Below the pieces are notes generated by a model. The model saw only the letters and a list, made by a program, of their open reading frames with translations. It ran no database searches and was not told the origin of the DNA. From Rhodosorus marinus (lineage: Eukaryota > Rhodophyta > Stylonematophyceae > Stylonematales > Stylonemataceae): DNA of 64,000 nucleotides. The stretch is taken from assembly GCA_029953675.1 (NCBI GenBank), contig JAMWBK010000013.1:930001-994000 (forward strand), given 5' to 3'. This document shows positions 23,494 through 34,760 of the stretch, in pieces (within the stretch, counting starts at the first letter, position 1; each line of letters begins with the position of its first letter). The position numbers were made by a program, and so were the translations under genes.

Positions 23494-25420
23494 TCAAGAG
23501 TCGTCATCGTACACGCAATAGAGGAGTCCCATGCAGATCAGTTGCACTAGGAGCTTGTCGAATCCGGGATCCTCGAGGAGCTGTTCCTGGAGAGCAGCGC
23601 CTTGCAGCACTTTCCTACTACACACGAGTTTCGCGGTTCCGTCCGATTCAGGACTTAGGGGAAAACTCTCCCCATTAATATACAAGACGTCACCGTCGGT
23701 ACCGGCACTTTCCGATGATAGATACGAGAACACCGCTGCCTCTCTGTGCCTCAGCGACACTCCGGCTCCCGACGCAATCTCGGCAACAATACCTGTTGCT
23801 TCACTCTTCGAGACGACCGTGTTCAGCTCATCACCTACGCCCAGTGCATCCCGCTTCGGCAGCGTGACGTATCGAGCATACCAGCGCGCAAACTCGTTGT
23901 CATCTAAGCCGAACAAAGGGTTTCGCAAAAACCGAGCGAGTTAAGTATCCTTGAGTACTAAATAGTCCAGATCCTGTCCATGACCCTACCCAAGTCCAGA
24001 ATCTCCCGAATCGACCTCTGAGCTTCACGAACCGCCTCCTTCGTCAGAATGCCGGGATCCGATGTCGCTCCTTCACCATCGTCCCCATCGCGACCGACGG
24101 TATATTCACATAGATCATCAGAATTGTCACGAACAAAGTCCTTCCTACTCGATACCTTGTTCTCAACCAAGTAGTCCGTGAATGACCTCACAAGCTCGCG
24201 CTTCTCCGGTGCGCGAAGTCCAATAGAGAAAGTCATGCAGCTATCGTCCAGGGATACTCCCCTAGCACAGTACACGTTGATCTGTTAGCTTTGGCATCGA
24301 TGGGGCTGCTCGATCCCAGTCCGTGAAGAGGATGAGATGGATTCCTCTTCAGTATCTCTCTTTAACTTACCAATGAGGAATTCTCGGAGGTACGTAGAGC
24401 ATATCTCCAGGCTCAAGGATCCATTCTTCGCTTACCGAGAAGCCGTTCTTAAGTACTCGGACGTCCTGGAAGATGATATCTCTGAGTTTAGATATGGAGA
24501 CTCTTATGAAGCTAGTGGATGCGATGAAGGGCTTACGCAGTCGCTGATGAGGTTTTCGTCTTCGGGTAGGATCGGAGTATACGACGTTTTCCAGCTACGT
24601 CGTCCCTGGGCTTGAAGCAGGAAGACGTCGAAGCTGTCAACGTGTGGACCGACGCCGCCGCCTTCGGTGGCGTAGGAAACCATGACGTCGTCGAGCCGCC
24701 AGTTTGGTAGGAATCGGAAGTGGTCGAGAAGATCGGAAACTTCTTGGATGTGGCTTTGGTTTTGGAGGGGGCAAAAAGGAAAAGGAGAGAAGTTTTTTTT
24801 TCAGTGCCTCAGGAGTCACGTGTGAGGTTTCAGAACGGATTGTTAAGGTTTGCTTACCCGTTGACTTCCTGGACGAGGAGGGTGTAACACTTCTCGGGGA
24901 GATCCTGAAAATCTGACTCAACGAAAGGCCCGACGCGGAGTTCCCAACTCGGATGAGAACCCTTCTTCGCCCTTTCGTGTTGAGATTCGAGCCCCTCCCA
25001 GTGAATGATCAGACGAGAATCTATATCCTGTTCGCAGGCGAGTCCTGCGAGTTCGTCGGGGGACAGCGGGGACGAGAAAGACCGAAGCGCATTTCTAAAT
25101 AGAACGGGCCGTTTCTGCCAATAATCCTCCAAAAACTTCTTCGCAAGTCTAATATCATAAGTTCGCTCAACGCCACCACCTCCAAGCTCCTTCTCAACCA
25201 GCAGTTGTCCAGGAAACACCCCACGCTCCTCTATACCATCCTCAGAAACAGCACTGCCACCTACTTGAAGCTCAGAAACCCGCGACGATGCGACACATAC
25301 CCTCCGACAACGTCTCTCAACATTCCTAGCTCGGAAACCACCAGTCCAACCAAACGCCAACCACACCAGATTCATCTCCCGCATCTCATCTGAACAGTTA
25401 AGTCTCCCAAACCTCAGCAA
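23494..25420 (-). CDS. RoxA-like JmjC ribosomal protein oxygenase, probably organellar
   Basis: Five exons (25420-24858, 24753-24583, 24511-24371, 24261-23990, 23903-23494) give 518 residues. It resembles bacterial RoxA/YcfD, the 2-oxoglutarate/Fe(II) enzyme that hydroxylates an arginine of ribosomal protein uL16, more than animal MINA53/NO66. Matching landmarks are DYWQKRPVLFRNAL, SPDELAGLACEQDIDSRL, LPNWRLDDVMVSYATEGGG, VGPHVDSFDVFLLQAQGRR, WILEPGDMLYVPPRIPHWG and FSIGLRAPEKRELVRSFTDY. The Fe ligands are His and Asp of GPHVDSFD and His of IPHW. The last exon is the C-terminal winged-helix region (FARWYARYV ... GDVLYINGESFPL). About 70 N-terminal residues rich in Arg and Val suggest an organelle presequence, so a plastid or mitochondrial ribosome is the likely substrate (inferred). 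Start may be 25420 or a nearby in-frame ATG. Confidence 0.85.
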
Positions 25421-25589
25421 CAGCAGATGGTCTCTCGGTCCCTTCTAAAACAAAAGCGTTTGTTTCGAATCACCGCCTTCTCGAGAGAGCTAATCACTTT
25501 GGAAAAGCAAAATAAAGATGAAATCTATTCGAAGAGATGTCCAGTGCGCCTGCCCGAAAGTCGATTTCCCTCCTCTTCCGTTAGCTCAT

Positions 25590-27035
25590 GCCCACCGGTT
25601 TTCCTCGTTGAGATACCCTTTTAGAATGGAGTTGGCATCCGAGGGGCGCCGGTAGCTCGCTCCGCAGCATGTCTGCTGGTGTGGATTCGTCTCAGGGTTT
25701 TATTCTCTATAGAACTTTCCAGATCGATTAAGAGTTGTAGAGACAAGCATCCGTCTGTGTCTGATCGTTCCCACCGGTTTTCCTCCTCATTGAGATACTT
25801 TTGGAGAATGGAGCATCCGGAGAGGCGCCGGCCGTTCGCTCCGCAGCAGGTCTGCTGGTGTGGATTCGTCTCAGGGTTTTCAGCTCTATAGACCTTTCCA
25901 GATCGATTAAGAGTTGTAGAGACAAGCATCCGTCTGTGTCTGATCGTTCCCACCGGTTTTCCTCCTCATTGAGATACTTTTGGAGAGTAGAGTTGAGTCT
26001 GCGCACATGACTGTGTCTGATCAGTCTTTGCTCATTGAGATACTTTTAGAGAACGGGTTGGCGACCCCCAAAAGGGGGGTTTTCCCGGTGTGGATTCGTC
26101 TCAGGGTTTGATCTCTATTGAGCATTCTAGATCGGTCAAGCGTTGAAGAGCCAGTAGAGAGCGAATACAGACAATATTCGCTCTGTCTGATCTTTGCCAC
26201 GGCTTTGTCGGCTTCCCTCATTGAGATACGTTTCGAGACCGGATTGTTCTTTCGAAGGACCTCCGGTGGTCTTCTGGTGTGGGATCGTCTCAGGGTTTTT
26301 GATCTCCGTAGAGCTTGCCAGACCGATCAAGCGTTGGAGAGCCAGTAGAGACAATCACCTGTTCTGTCTGATCATCGCCACGGCTCCATCGCCATGGCGG
26401 TCCCCATTGAGAGTGGATTTGTAATCCGAGGGACTTGCGGAGGTCTTCCGGTGTGGATTCGTCTCAGGGTTTTGATCATCATCCGTTTATTCAGAGCCAA
26501 ACTATACTGAGCAGCGACAAACAAGACGGTTGTTGATCCCTGTAGAGCTTTCCAGCAATCAAGCATAGAGAGCAAGTAGAGGCAAGCATCCGTTTGTGTC
26601 TGATGGTTCGCATCGCTCTCCTGATTGACATACTTTTGGAGAATGGATTGTCGACTTCCAGCGGAGCTTTTTGTGGTGTAGACTCGTCTCAGGGTTTTGA
26701 TCTCTGTAGAACTTTCCGGATCGATGAAGCGTTGGAGAGCCAGTAGAGAGCCAATAGAGACAAGCATCCGCTTGTGTCTGATGATTAGTTCGCACTTCTT
26801 GCCTTACTGAGACACTTTTGGAGAAAGGACCCGTCTTCTGGAGGAAGTTTTCCTCGTGGGGATTCGTCTCACCGTTTTGATCATATATATATATAACATA
26901 CATATCCATTGATCAGTTTACTCGGAGCCTGTCAACCCTGAGTAGCGCTTTGATGTCCGTAGAGCTTCCCCTATCGATCAAGCGTTAGCGAAGGCCTGGA
27001 AGAGACAAAAGCATCCGTTTGTGCCTGATGATTCT
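25590..27035. repeat. Satellite array, about seven units of roughly 180 bp
   Basis: The core GGATTCGTCTCAGGGTTTTG recurs at about 25684, 25863, 26093, 26283, 26456, 26681 and 26861 (spacings 179, 230, 190, 173, 225, 180). Each unit continues through a GATCTCTATAGA.CTTTCCAGATCGATTAAG block, a GAGACAAGCATCCGTCTGTGTCTGAT block, and CTCATTGAGATACTTTTGGAGAATGG. The first two units are closest to each other; later units diverge, and the longer spacings contain insertions or partial units. The last partial unit ends near 27035. Minus-strand frames repeat similar peptides but show no start or family signature, so I do not call it coding. Confidence 0.95.
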
Positions 27036-27044
27036 CACTGACGC

Positions 27045-27073
27045 GATAGCTCAATCTTTCCGATTGAGCTATC
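27045..27073. repeat. Perfect 12-bp hairpin next to the satellite
   Basis: GATAGCTCAATC (27045-27056), loop TTTCC, GATTGAGCTATC (27062-27073). It lies immediately after the last partial satellite unit. Confidence 0.9.
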
Positions 27074-27389
27074 CCGTACTTGAAACGGACCTGAATTTCC
27101 CTCTCGCCATGTTCTACTAGCTTTTGTGAATCTCTGCATTGACGAACCCCAACATAAGCAATTAAGTGCATGAGCAATCGGTGAGGTCATAGAGAGAGGA
27201 GCCACGCGCGATCTTCCAACTGGTCAGGTAGTAACTTTGTACAAAATCTAGAGGCTAAGATTTCACACCCACTAGAGGTTGGTGAGAAAACTTGAAACCA
27301 TACCAACTCTTGCCGGAGGGTCAGGGACGCCTGGCATCGACGGCTAATAGTTTTTCGACCGAGCGGGCTGCAGTTGATACACAAAAGTC

Positions 27390-28715
27390 CTATTCGCTCT
27401 CTAGGTCGGTCTTCCTATAAAACAAGAGGTACGCCGTCTTCTTTGGCTTCACCGGAGTGAACAATTTTCGCCGAAGTGAGGCTTCGTCTATCACGCTAAC
27501 GTCGGAATCGTCGAAGCAGTACCATCCGTTCTCGTTGACATAGGCATAGTAATGCCCAGAGGTCATGGTGCTTCCCTCATGGACAATGACAGCGTCTAGT
27601 TGGTACATTGATTCTCCGCTGCCATTGCTGCACCATCGGGAAAAGCAAATGCTCTGAGGACATCTCACTGATGCTGCTACCTATGAACACAAATGAAAAC
27701 CAGATTGGGTGTTCCAAATTGAGCAGCTGAGGAGAGGGAGCAATCCTCGCTCTTGGGATGCCCTGGGGCCACGCTCGGAGCTCACCTTTCCCTGTATGTT
27801 TCTGTCGTACGTGAAAAGCTTAAGGTGCAAGGTAACAACTGGCGGGATGGTATTCAGCTGCCACCACCGTTCTGCTTCGGTTTTGGTTAGGCAAAGCTCA
27901 CAATCGTATTTGTCGGTTAGCGTCTCTCTCTGGACCTGTTGAGATAAAGCCCACGAGAGAGAACACCCGCTCTGAACGGGGAGGCTGACGTCCAGAAAAG
28001 ACTCTTCTCGTCGCTTCACTGTGTCGCACTCAAAGCACCTGGTGTATGTGGCACCTCCTCCCTCGAACAGTTTCTGGAATGGATTCTCTTCAGATGACTT
28101 TCTGGGGCGCTTCGATACTTGCTGATACGCTTGGTGGGGGTTGCTACTGGGGCGGCTCGCTCTGAACGCGTCGCTGACTTTGTCCAGCAGAAATCGAAGA
28201 AACTCATGTGCGTCCTCCTGATCGTACCCGGTGAAATCGGAATTTTGTTCCCTCAGAACGGATAGGAAATGGTTAGGTGGGATGGACTGGGACACGTTTC
28301 TCCTCTCTACATCCGCCATCTGAACGAAAAGCCGCTTCAATGACAACGCGAGAGCAACCCGGTATGGATCTGCGTCTTCGGGCGGATTCCACTCGGAGAG
28401 CGCATCTCGGAATGATTTCAAATGGTACAAAACTTGGAGAACAGAGTTGAAATAGCAAGTATTTCCCAGGTTGAGAAGGCCGGGAGGAAACGCCCTCTCC
28501 ACCCCTTCGTTCTTAAGCTCGCCTCCTTCATCTCCGCTCTCGCTCGTCACCGACGTCACCGACTCGGAGTTCACATTCTTCCTCCCCACGTTCCCTCCGT
28601 CAGAAACACTTCCGCCAAGCTGAGCTGTCACCACGTCCCCCTTGCCTCCTCGGCTCAACTGCAAACGTAATGTCCGCGTTGATGACCTCGCATCTGTCGC
28701 CGACAACGCAGTCAT
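27390..28715 (-). CDS. Ubiquitin-specific protease (USP, C19 family)
   Basis: Two exons (28715-27786, 27680-27390) give 406 residues. USPs cleave ubiquitin from proteins. The Cys box is PPGLLNLGNTCYFNSVLQVL, with the catalytic Cys in NTCY; YDQEDAHEFLRFLLD follows. A zinc-binding pair CFEC lies at about residue 225 and CELC at about 277. The His box is STMTSGHYYAYVNENGWYCF, with the catalytic His in SGHYYAYV; FDDSDVSVI and AYLLFYRK close the domain. Size and the SSEENPFQKLFEG insert suggest a small USP such as the USP12/46 or USP1-like groups, but I cannot assign an orthologue. About 65 N-terminal residues are Ser/Gly rich and unassigned. It is flanked downstream by the satellite array. Confidence 0.92.
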
Positions 28716-31508
28716 CCAAAAATCCCAGGAACTACCCTCCCCCCCCCTCCCTCGCTCACCAGAACATCACCAAATTATCAATTCTCACAGCAAAATTGCC
28801 CCCTTCCCTCTTCCAACCCCCAAAACCCTCTCCCACTACAGCACCACTACAACAACCAAACACACCACCACCCCCCTCCCCACCTTCCCCGGAAACAAAA
28901 AAAATTAAATATCAAAAATACGGATTCACTCCTAACACGGAAGAAGCTTTGCGTAACCCCCCTTCAAAAAAATATAAAAATTGACCACGGGAATCCCGCT
29001 TCCCCACCTTAGCAATACTCTTTTCTACTTCTTCTCCAAACGCCAGCATCCATCCCCGTCACCTTCCTCCCGACGTTCCGAAGCATCCAAACAAATTTAC
29101 CCCTATGCCAACGTACATAGTAAAAGAGCAGAGGGTACAACCAGGTCTCTACCCTCTCTCTGACCTAAATTGAAATTGACTATGCTCGAAATAGTTTTAT
29201 AATATAAATCTTTGCTTTCTTTTCTAACCCACCCCCCCCCCTTGCATGGAGTGTTTTTGTGTGAGCTACCTTATAAAGAGAGCAGTGTTGGCGGATCACT
29301 CACATAGCTCACCCCAATTGACTCGCTTTTTTAGGTCATTCTCTCCAGGGGTGGGTCGAAACTTTGTCATTAAGAAATGAGATTTATTACCTGGTTGTTA
29401 TGGAGTCACTTTTTTCCATTGACTATGTAAACGGTAATATATTATGGGCTATTCTTGTATTTCGAATGTTGTTTTACAGGGGGGAAAGGGAGTAGATTAT
29501 GATTTTTAGTTTGAGTTGTGGAACTCGTAACCCGACTTTGTTGAGGGAAAGGCGAGGGGGGGAGAGGATATAAACGTTTCCAATGGGATTGATGCAAATA
29601 TGAATGTTTAATGAGGGGGTAACATTGATAGAATAGGTTTTTTCGAATTGAATAAATAAAACCAAAATGGATTTATTGCGTCACTCGTTCGTTAAGACTA
29701 GGGGGTGGTCGTTCATTCTTTGCGACATTCAGTCACCTGCACCCACCGGTTATGCATTCAACAAGAAATCTTTACCCCTAGACTCGACTCTTTGCCTCCG
29801 TTGACTAATAATTTATATTGGTAATTAGATATCCGCGGAGAAATGCAAACACATAGAAGGGGGTGGGAAGAGCTGCGGACGTGCGAAAATGATTTTCTTT
29901 TTTTTAGAGACTTCAGTCAATTTTTGATGATGATTGAACTGAAAACGGTTGAGAGGATCCTGAAGAGAACGGACCTAAAATTGGTGTTGAATGGAATCCG
30001 GTCCACACTGGGCTTGTTTGGTGCTGGGTTCACAGTAGTGTCGTTTTAAGATGGTTTAAGTAATGAAGAAGCTCCGAACTCATGCATAGGGGTAAAAGAG
30101 TCAGGCCGTGATTGTGGATTTTGATGCATCATGGAGGCCGGAAAGGAACCTAGAATCTTGCTGGGGTGAGCTCGTAGACACCTAGGAGGAGTCCGAGGAG
30201 TCCATGAGGCTGTCATTCTTAATAATTGGAAGGATTTACCTATTAAAAAGATGAACATGCCTTTGCTCAATTCCCTGAGTAGTAGTTCGTCTTCATTCTG
30301 AGTGCTGGGCTGAAGCCCCGCTCTTGCAAGACCGGCTATCATCGTTCTCTTTAAAAAGGACTATACACGTGAGAATTTGAGCGACGATGAAAAACGTGCA
30401 AGTCATGCGCTTGCTCGAGGCCCGTGCGCACTTAGCGCCGGATAATTTCAGAGCCAACCCGGAGTGTTGATCCGGTTTTCGGACTTAGTACTGTCCGCAT
30501 TCCACTGAGAAAATATGCTTCAAATATCTTGGAAAGGCCAAAAATGGCACCAAGTAAATGTCCAGCACCGCTACAATGTCGTCCTACTGTGATGAGTCAT
30601 ATGCAGTCACTCTGGAGCTCGTCTTCGGTCATCACTGAGTGAACTCCAGAACGTTCAAAGTCTTATAAATTCGAAAAAAACGAATCCTAGTGTATTAACA
30701 CCAACCACAACGAAATTACAGAAACGCAAAATCAAAATCATTAAATATTAACAAAATACAAAATATACAATCAATACTAGATGGGTTCGAATCGTAAGAC
30801 TGTAAGCATTTACTTGTTTAAAATTCATTTTGAACCATAGCTCAGCTTTCATTGGTAAACAGGAACTACCATTTAAACGAATTATACTCCCATGAAAAAT
30901 TAGCCTATTTTATTGGTTAGTATTAGTATCAAATGATGGGGAGGCCTCTCCAATTGGTAAAAAACGGCTTCCCTTTTTAAAAAATATCACATTTCAACAA
31001 GACCTTTTCATACTATCCACAGTACATTTCGACTTTTTCTCAACCCCTATCATCGTTTTTCTTGAAAAGATTTAGGGGTATAGAACAGAACAAAAAGCTC
31101 TTAAATGATAAAATCTGTTGGATTAGAAAAATAACAGGGGGGGTATTTGTAGGCACTATAATAAATATCTAAACCAAGTTTCAACCCCTGCATATGTTTG
31201 TGGTTTCAATAGCAAACGACACGACATTTTACTAAACGCTAGGAGTGTTCCGTCAATATGGGATAGGTGACGGCGACAGGGCGGACGACTATAACATGAC
31301 TTGATGACGACGTTGTTGACGGTGGGGAGGTTGGGGAGGGGGTGAGAAGAACGGGTATTGGATAGCAGGTCGAAAACTGTTTGTGTATTTTGGAAAACCA
31401 ATTTATTTTGCAGAGGAGGTTTTTTTTTTGGTTATTTGTTGTTTTTGCGAGTGGTTTGGTGGGTTTTTGTGAGGGGAACCAACCCATGTGGTTAGATAGA
31501 TTGGGAGA
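28716..31508. other. Long intergenic region, no gene established
   Basis: 28730-28900 is C-rich and 29200-29830 is AT-rich with G runs. ATATAAA near 28971 on the minus strand may serve USP. 30660-31150 is strongly AT-rich. A short minus frame at 30238-30342 (start MIAGLARAG) has a hydrophobic end but no recognisable family, and I do not call it. Confidence 0.5.
31262..31271 (+). promoter_or_regulatory. GATAGGTGAC element before RRN3
   Basis: GATAGGTGAC lies 247 bp before the RRN3 ATG, exactly the distance seen for the identical 10-mer before MND1. A weak TATA-like CTATAAC lies about 27 bp further on. Confidence 0.4.
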
Positions 31509-33086
31509 ATGGGAGGGGTTGAGGAGGCTCTTCGGGAGCGAAGAACGGTAAGCTTGTTCGCCTTGGTTTTTTGTGAACGATTTTATCAGAATTTTGGTTA
31601 AGGGCTGAGAACTTGTTTTTGTTTTGTGACGAAACGACAGGGAAATCCGTTGGAGTTCAATTTGATCGAGCACAGACTGTTCGGCGAGGACGTGAGAGAC
31701 CGGGTTAGGATTTTGGAGGAGCTAGATAAGCTGGGCGCAGGAGATGCTGTAGAGGATGAGGGTGTACAGGTACTATTGGGTCACGTATTAGGGTTTGAGG
31801 CGAGCCGAGTTGTTCGGCCAGATGAGGTTTTCAGAACGTATGTAAAGCTGTTGCTCAACTTGGCATCATCGAATGCGAAATATGTAGAGGCCTGTCTAGC
31901 GGCTTTCTCGCGGCTACTTTTGCTGCCGAAGGAGTTCGCGCAGGTGCGAGAGGAGGTGATTTTGTGTATTCAGCGCGTCCTGGGTTACCATTCCGCCGCT
32001 CCAGCGCTTTTCTGTAGGATGCTCGCGAAAACGTTTCCACATCAGAGGAGAAGCGTCGAAGACATTGTGAGCTTCAGTTCAGCGCTGTTGTTACTCGCGG
32101 AGAAGACCAGCAGCAGCTACCTGTCGGAACAGGTTATGCTCTTAATCGTAGAGAAAATTACCATCATAGACGCTGAGGCGGCGAGCAAAGGGGGTGCTAT
32201 AGAGGAGAGCTTGAGGGAAAAGCTGGACAATATGCTGTACCTAGCGTTTCTGTACATAGAGGAGCACGTCAGTGACTCCAGCGCGAAGGGTATGGTGCAG
32301 TTTGAGCATATTTACGCTGCGTTCGAGAAGTCTATACTACCGGCCTACAGATCGTTCACGGCGCCGTATATTCTGTTTTACCTCTGCGGGCGGTCTCAAC
32401 GATTTTTGAGCATGGTGGATGATCGCCTACGGGCAATCTTTTTCGATCGTGAGCTGCCCACGATTTTGCGCAAGAACTCCATCCTGTACTCAACGGGACT
32501 GATCAGCCGCTTGTCTCGTGCGGATAATGACTTGATTCTTGGATGGCTGCGGAGTGTCGTTAATTTCCTCCACTCGTATTTGGGCGCTTGCGAAGCTGAC
32601 CTGGAGACGGTGGACACTGACATGCACAGTACATATTATGTCGCGTTTGCCTGCACTATGCAAGTTGTGGTCCGTCGCGGAGGTTCGTTCATCATGCAAG
32701 CAGACAATGCGGAAAGCCTGCGTCAGTTGAGACTTGCGGCGATCATACGTTCGCCGTTGAAACCTCTGAGTGTCCAGTCGACACCACTGGCAGAGGAATT
32801 TTGCGACCTTCTTACAAATTTTGATATTGTTGACTGTACTAACAAGTTGGAGGGTGGACTGGCGACTGTCCCATCGAGGACGAGATGGGGTAGGAGGAAT
32901 CGGATTGAATTGCATCTGCCGTTTGAACCCGTTAACAGTTTAGAGTTGTCCCATAATTTCTTGACCGCATATCATATCGGGGAAACGGTGGCGGGGGAGG
33001 ACGAGCACGCTGGCAAGTCCTGCGACATGGAGGTCCGGAGTGATTTCGACTCTTCGCTGTCCGAGCCAGTGAAACTTGTACAGTAG
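31509..33086 (+). CDS. RRN3: RRN3/TIF-IA, RNA polymerase I initiation factor
   Basis: Two exons (31509-31547, 31641-33086) give 494 residues. RRN3 bridges RNA polymerase I to the rDNA promoter in the nucleolus and is the growth-regulated step of rRNA synthesis. The fold is all-helical HEAT-like. Family landmarks are YVEACLAAFSRLLLLP, KLDNMLYLAFLYIEEHV, ILPAYRSFTAPYILFYLCG, LRKNSILYSTGLISRLSRA, ILGWLRSVVNFLHSYLG, HSTYYVAFACTMQVVVRRG and IIRSPLKPLSVQSTPLAEEF. The C terminus ends in a short acidic region as in other members. The length is a little shorter than the human protein. The 13-residue first exon gives the only in-frame ATG joined to the conserved NPLEFNLIEHRLF. AATAAA at 33101-33106 is a candidate polyadenylation signal just after the stop. 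Confidence 0.88.
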
Positions 33087-33130
33087 CTAGGAAATTTTGC
33101 AATAAAAACAGTTGCAGAGAATTCAAAGCA

Positions 33131-33322
33131 AACAACGTCCCACCCAGGTGGTGCATCCGGACAGGGCGCTGCCGTGGACTCCGATGCCTGGGCGACAACC
33201 GGGGAAGCAGGACTAGGCTCTCCTCTATAACGTGCCAGCCAGGTGGCGCATTCGGACGGGGCTCGGCGGTGAACTCCGATGCTCGGCGGCAACCGGGCAT
33301 CCAGGAATAGGCTCTCTTGTAC
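33131..33322. repeat. Two diverged tandem copies of about 95 bp downstream of RRN3
   Basis: Copy 1 (about 33135-33231) and copy 2 (about 33233-33320) share GTCC/GCC.CCAGGTGG.GCAT.CGGAC, TG.ACTCCGATGC, GGC.ACAACCGGG and AGGCTCTC in the same order. They differ by many substitutions and small gaps. Confidence 0.8.
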
Positions 33323-33672
33323 AAAAACTATTCATATCCCTCTTTTATTTTCCCGTTAACGTCCAGAGGGGACGTTTTAAACGCTCGGTAAAAACTAAAA
33401 AAAACTCGTTTTTGCCTTCTGATATAATCCCTATCGTCGCTCTAATAGTGCGCACGCCGTAATAGTTAGTGAGATTGCATTGTACTGTCATAATAAAGAT
33501 TTTCATTCATCGGCGGATCAATCGTTTCCCTTCCGGCCGCTAATTTTTATCCCCGGGGCCCTTCCCACCCCCTCAGTCCTGCCCACCCTGGTCGTCAGAC
33601 CCGCCACAGTCATGTCTTCGGAGTGTCTTGTTAGTGGTTTGTTAGATTTTGAAAACTCGAATTTTGTGTTTG

Positions 33673-34760
33673 TTATCGATTCAACGAGGCCACTCTCCTT
33701 TCCTGAAGGAACACCGTATTCATCCAAGCTCCATCCGCATTGTAGCATCGAGCAATACGTATTCTTTCATCCGGCCGAACGAGAAACGCGAGTTCGACTA
33801 CGAAAGGTTCGCCTCGGGTGATAATTATAGGACTTGCAATAGATACGCCACCTGGGAGAAGAAACATCTGCACTCCGGCATTGGCGAAGAGGAGGATGGA
33901 TCCATCCCTCGTGGCGGTGGATTGAACTTCTCGGTGTTGACCTCCTGATCGACGAGAAGACAAAATGTAGAAAGTTGTTGTTGCGGATCTGGGTCAGGAA
34001 TCTGGAGATCGAGGAGGTTGGCGATTGACGGCGGGGCGAGTGGAGCACACTTACCGATCACGGAGAGCGACGATACTTGGTGAAGATTTCCGTTGAGGTT
34101 GAAATTCAGTCGTATTCTGGAGCTGACATCAATGGATCTTCCAGACTGTCGATGTGTAATGGTTCCAGACCCTTCCCACGTTCCAAGATAATAGTCGAAC
34201 AAAGCGGCGGAGGAGTTCCATGCGGAGGGCTCGATGGCCCGTTGGATGGTATTTGTACGTTTTTCCCTCGCGACGATCAGGCCGGACAGTTTGCCTTCCC
34301 AATCGTAAGCATAGGAAGCACATACTCGGATATCTGAAGCCACAGCGCCCTGATCGATCTTGAAATTCTCACCAAAGATCGCGCTGGGGCCTAGCGAGTA
34401 CGTACCGCTCTCAATCGCGGCCCCATACAGGTCCACATCCCGTCGCGTCCATTCCACGTCCTCGATGTCTACATCGCCACCTTCACGATACGCCTCAGTC
34501 CGCCATCTAACGCCCTCCGGATCATCCACCCTCTCCACCGACGCACTTGTCCTCACATCCAACAACTCCACACCATTCCCATTATACAAAACACGACGCC
34601 CTTCCCATTCCCCAACATTATTAACAAACCCTGACCAACTCATCCGGCCCGAACCTTCAACAAATGGACCAGATCCTCCTCCAATACCTCGATCCCACTT
34701 CCTCCCATCCTCTCCTCTAACCATCCATCTCCTGTCCATCAATCCCCCCACCAACCCCAC
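33673..34760 (-). CDS. DUF3598-domain protein, BFA1-like (plastid ATP synthase assembly)
   Basis: Two exons (34760-34055, 33944-33673) give 325 residues. Domain landmarks are MSWSGFVNNVGEWEGRRVLY, GTYSLGPSAIFGENFKIDQG, SYAYDWEGKLSGLIVAREKR, LFDYYLGTWEGSGTITHR and the C-terminal QMFLLPGGVSIASPIIITRG with RCYNADGAWMNTVFLQE. This two-barrel DUF3598 architecture is shared by cyanobacterial proteins and Arabidopsis BFA1, which helps assemble the chloroplast ATP synthase catalytic core; the same role here is inferred. The lipocalin-like repeats (EWEG and TWEG) are visible. The first 40 residues are Gly/Arg rich but do not look like a classic transit peptide, so an upstream exon may be missing; ATG at 34739 and 34643 are alternatives. 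Confidence 0.8.

Noticed and set aside
23958-23984. In-frame TAG in the RoxA-like gene, suggesting readthrough or a 27-nt micro-intron
   Set aside because: A normal intron with donor GTAGGG (ending exon 4 at 23990) and acceptor CTTAG (exon 5 from 23903) restores the frame and the family alignment.
25621-26900. Repeating peptide frames within the satellite
   Set aside because: They follow directly from the DNA repeat, lack consistent starts and are broken in diverged units.
30238-30342. Possible small membrane protein on the minus strand (MIAGLARAG start)
   Set aside because: About 35 codons before a weak donor; no family resemblance and no convincing second exon.
30781-30800. GGTTCGAATC resembling a tRNA T-loop
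   Set aside because: The flanking bases do not pair as a T stem, and no cloverleaf can be drawn upstream.
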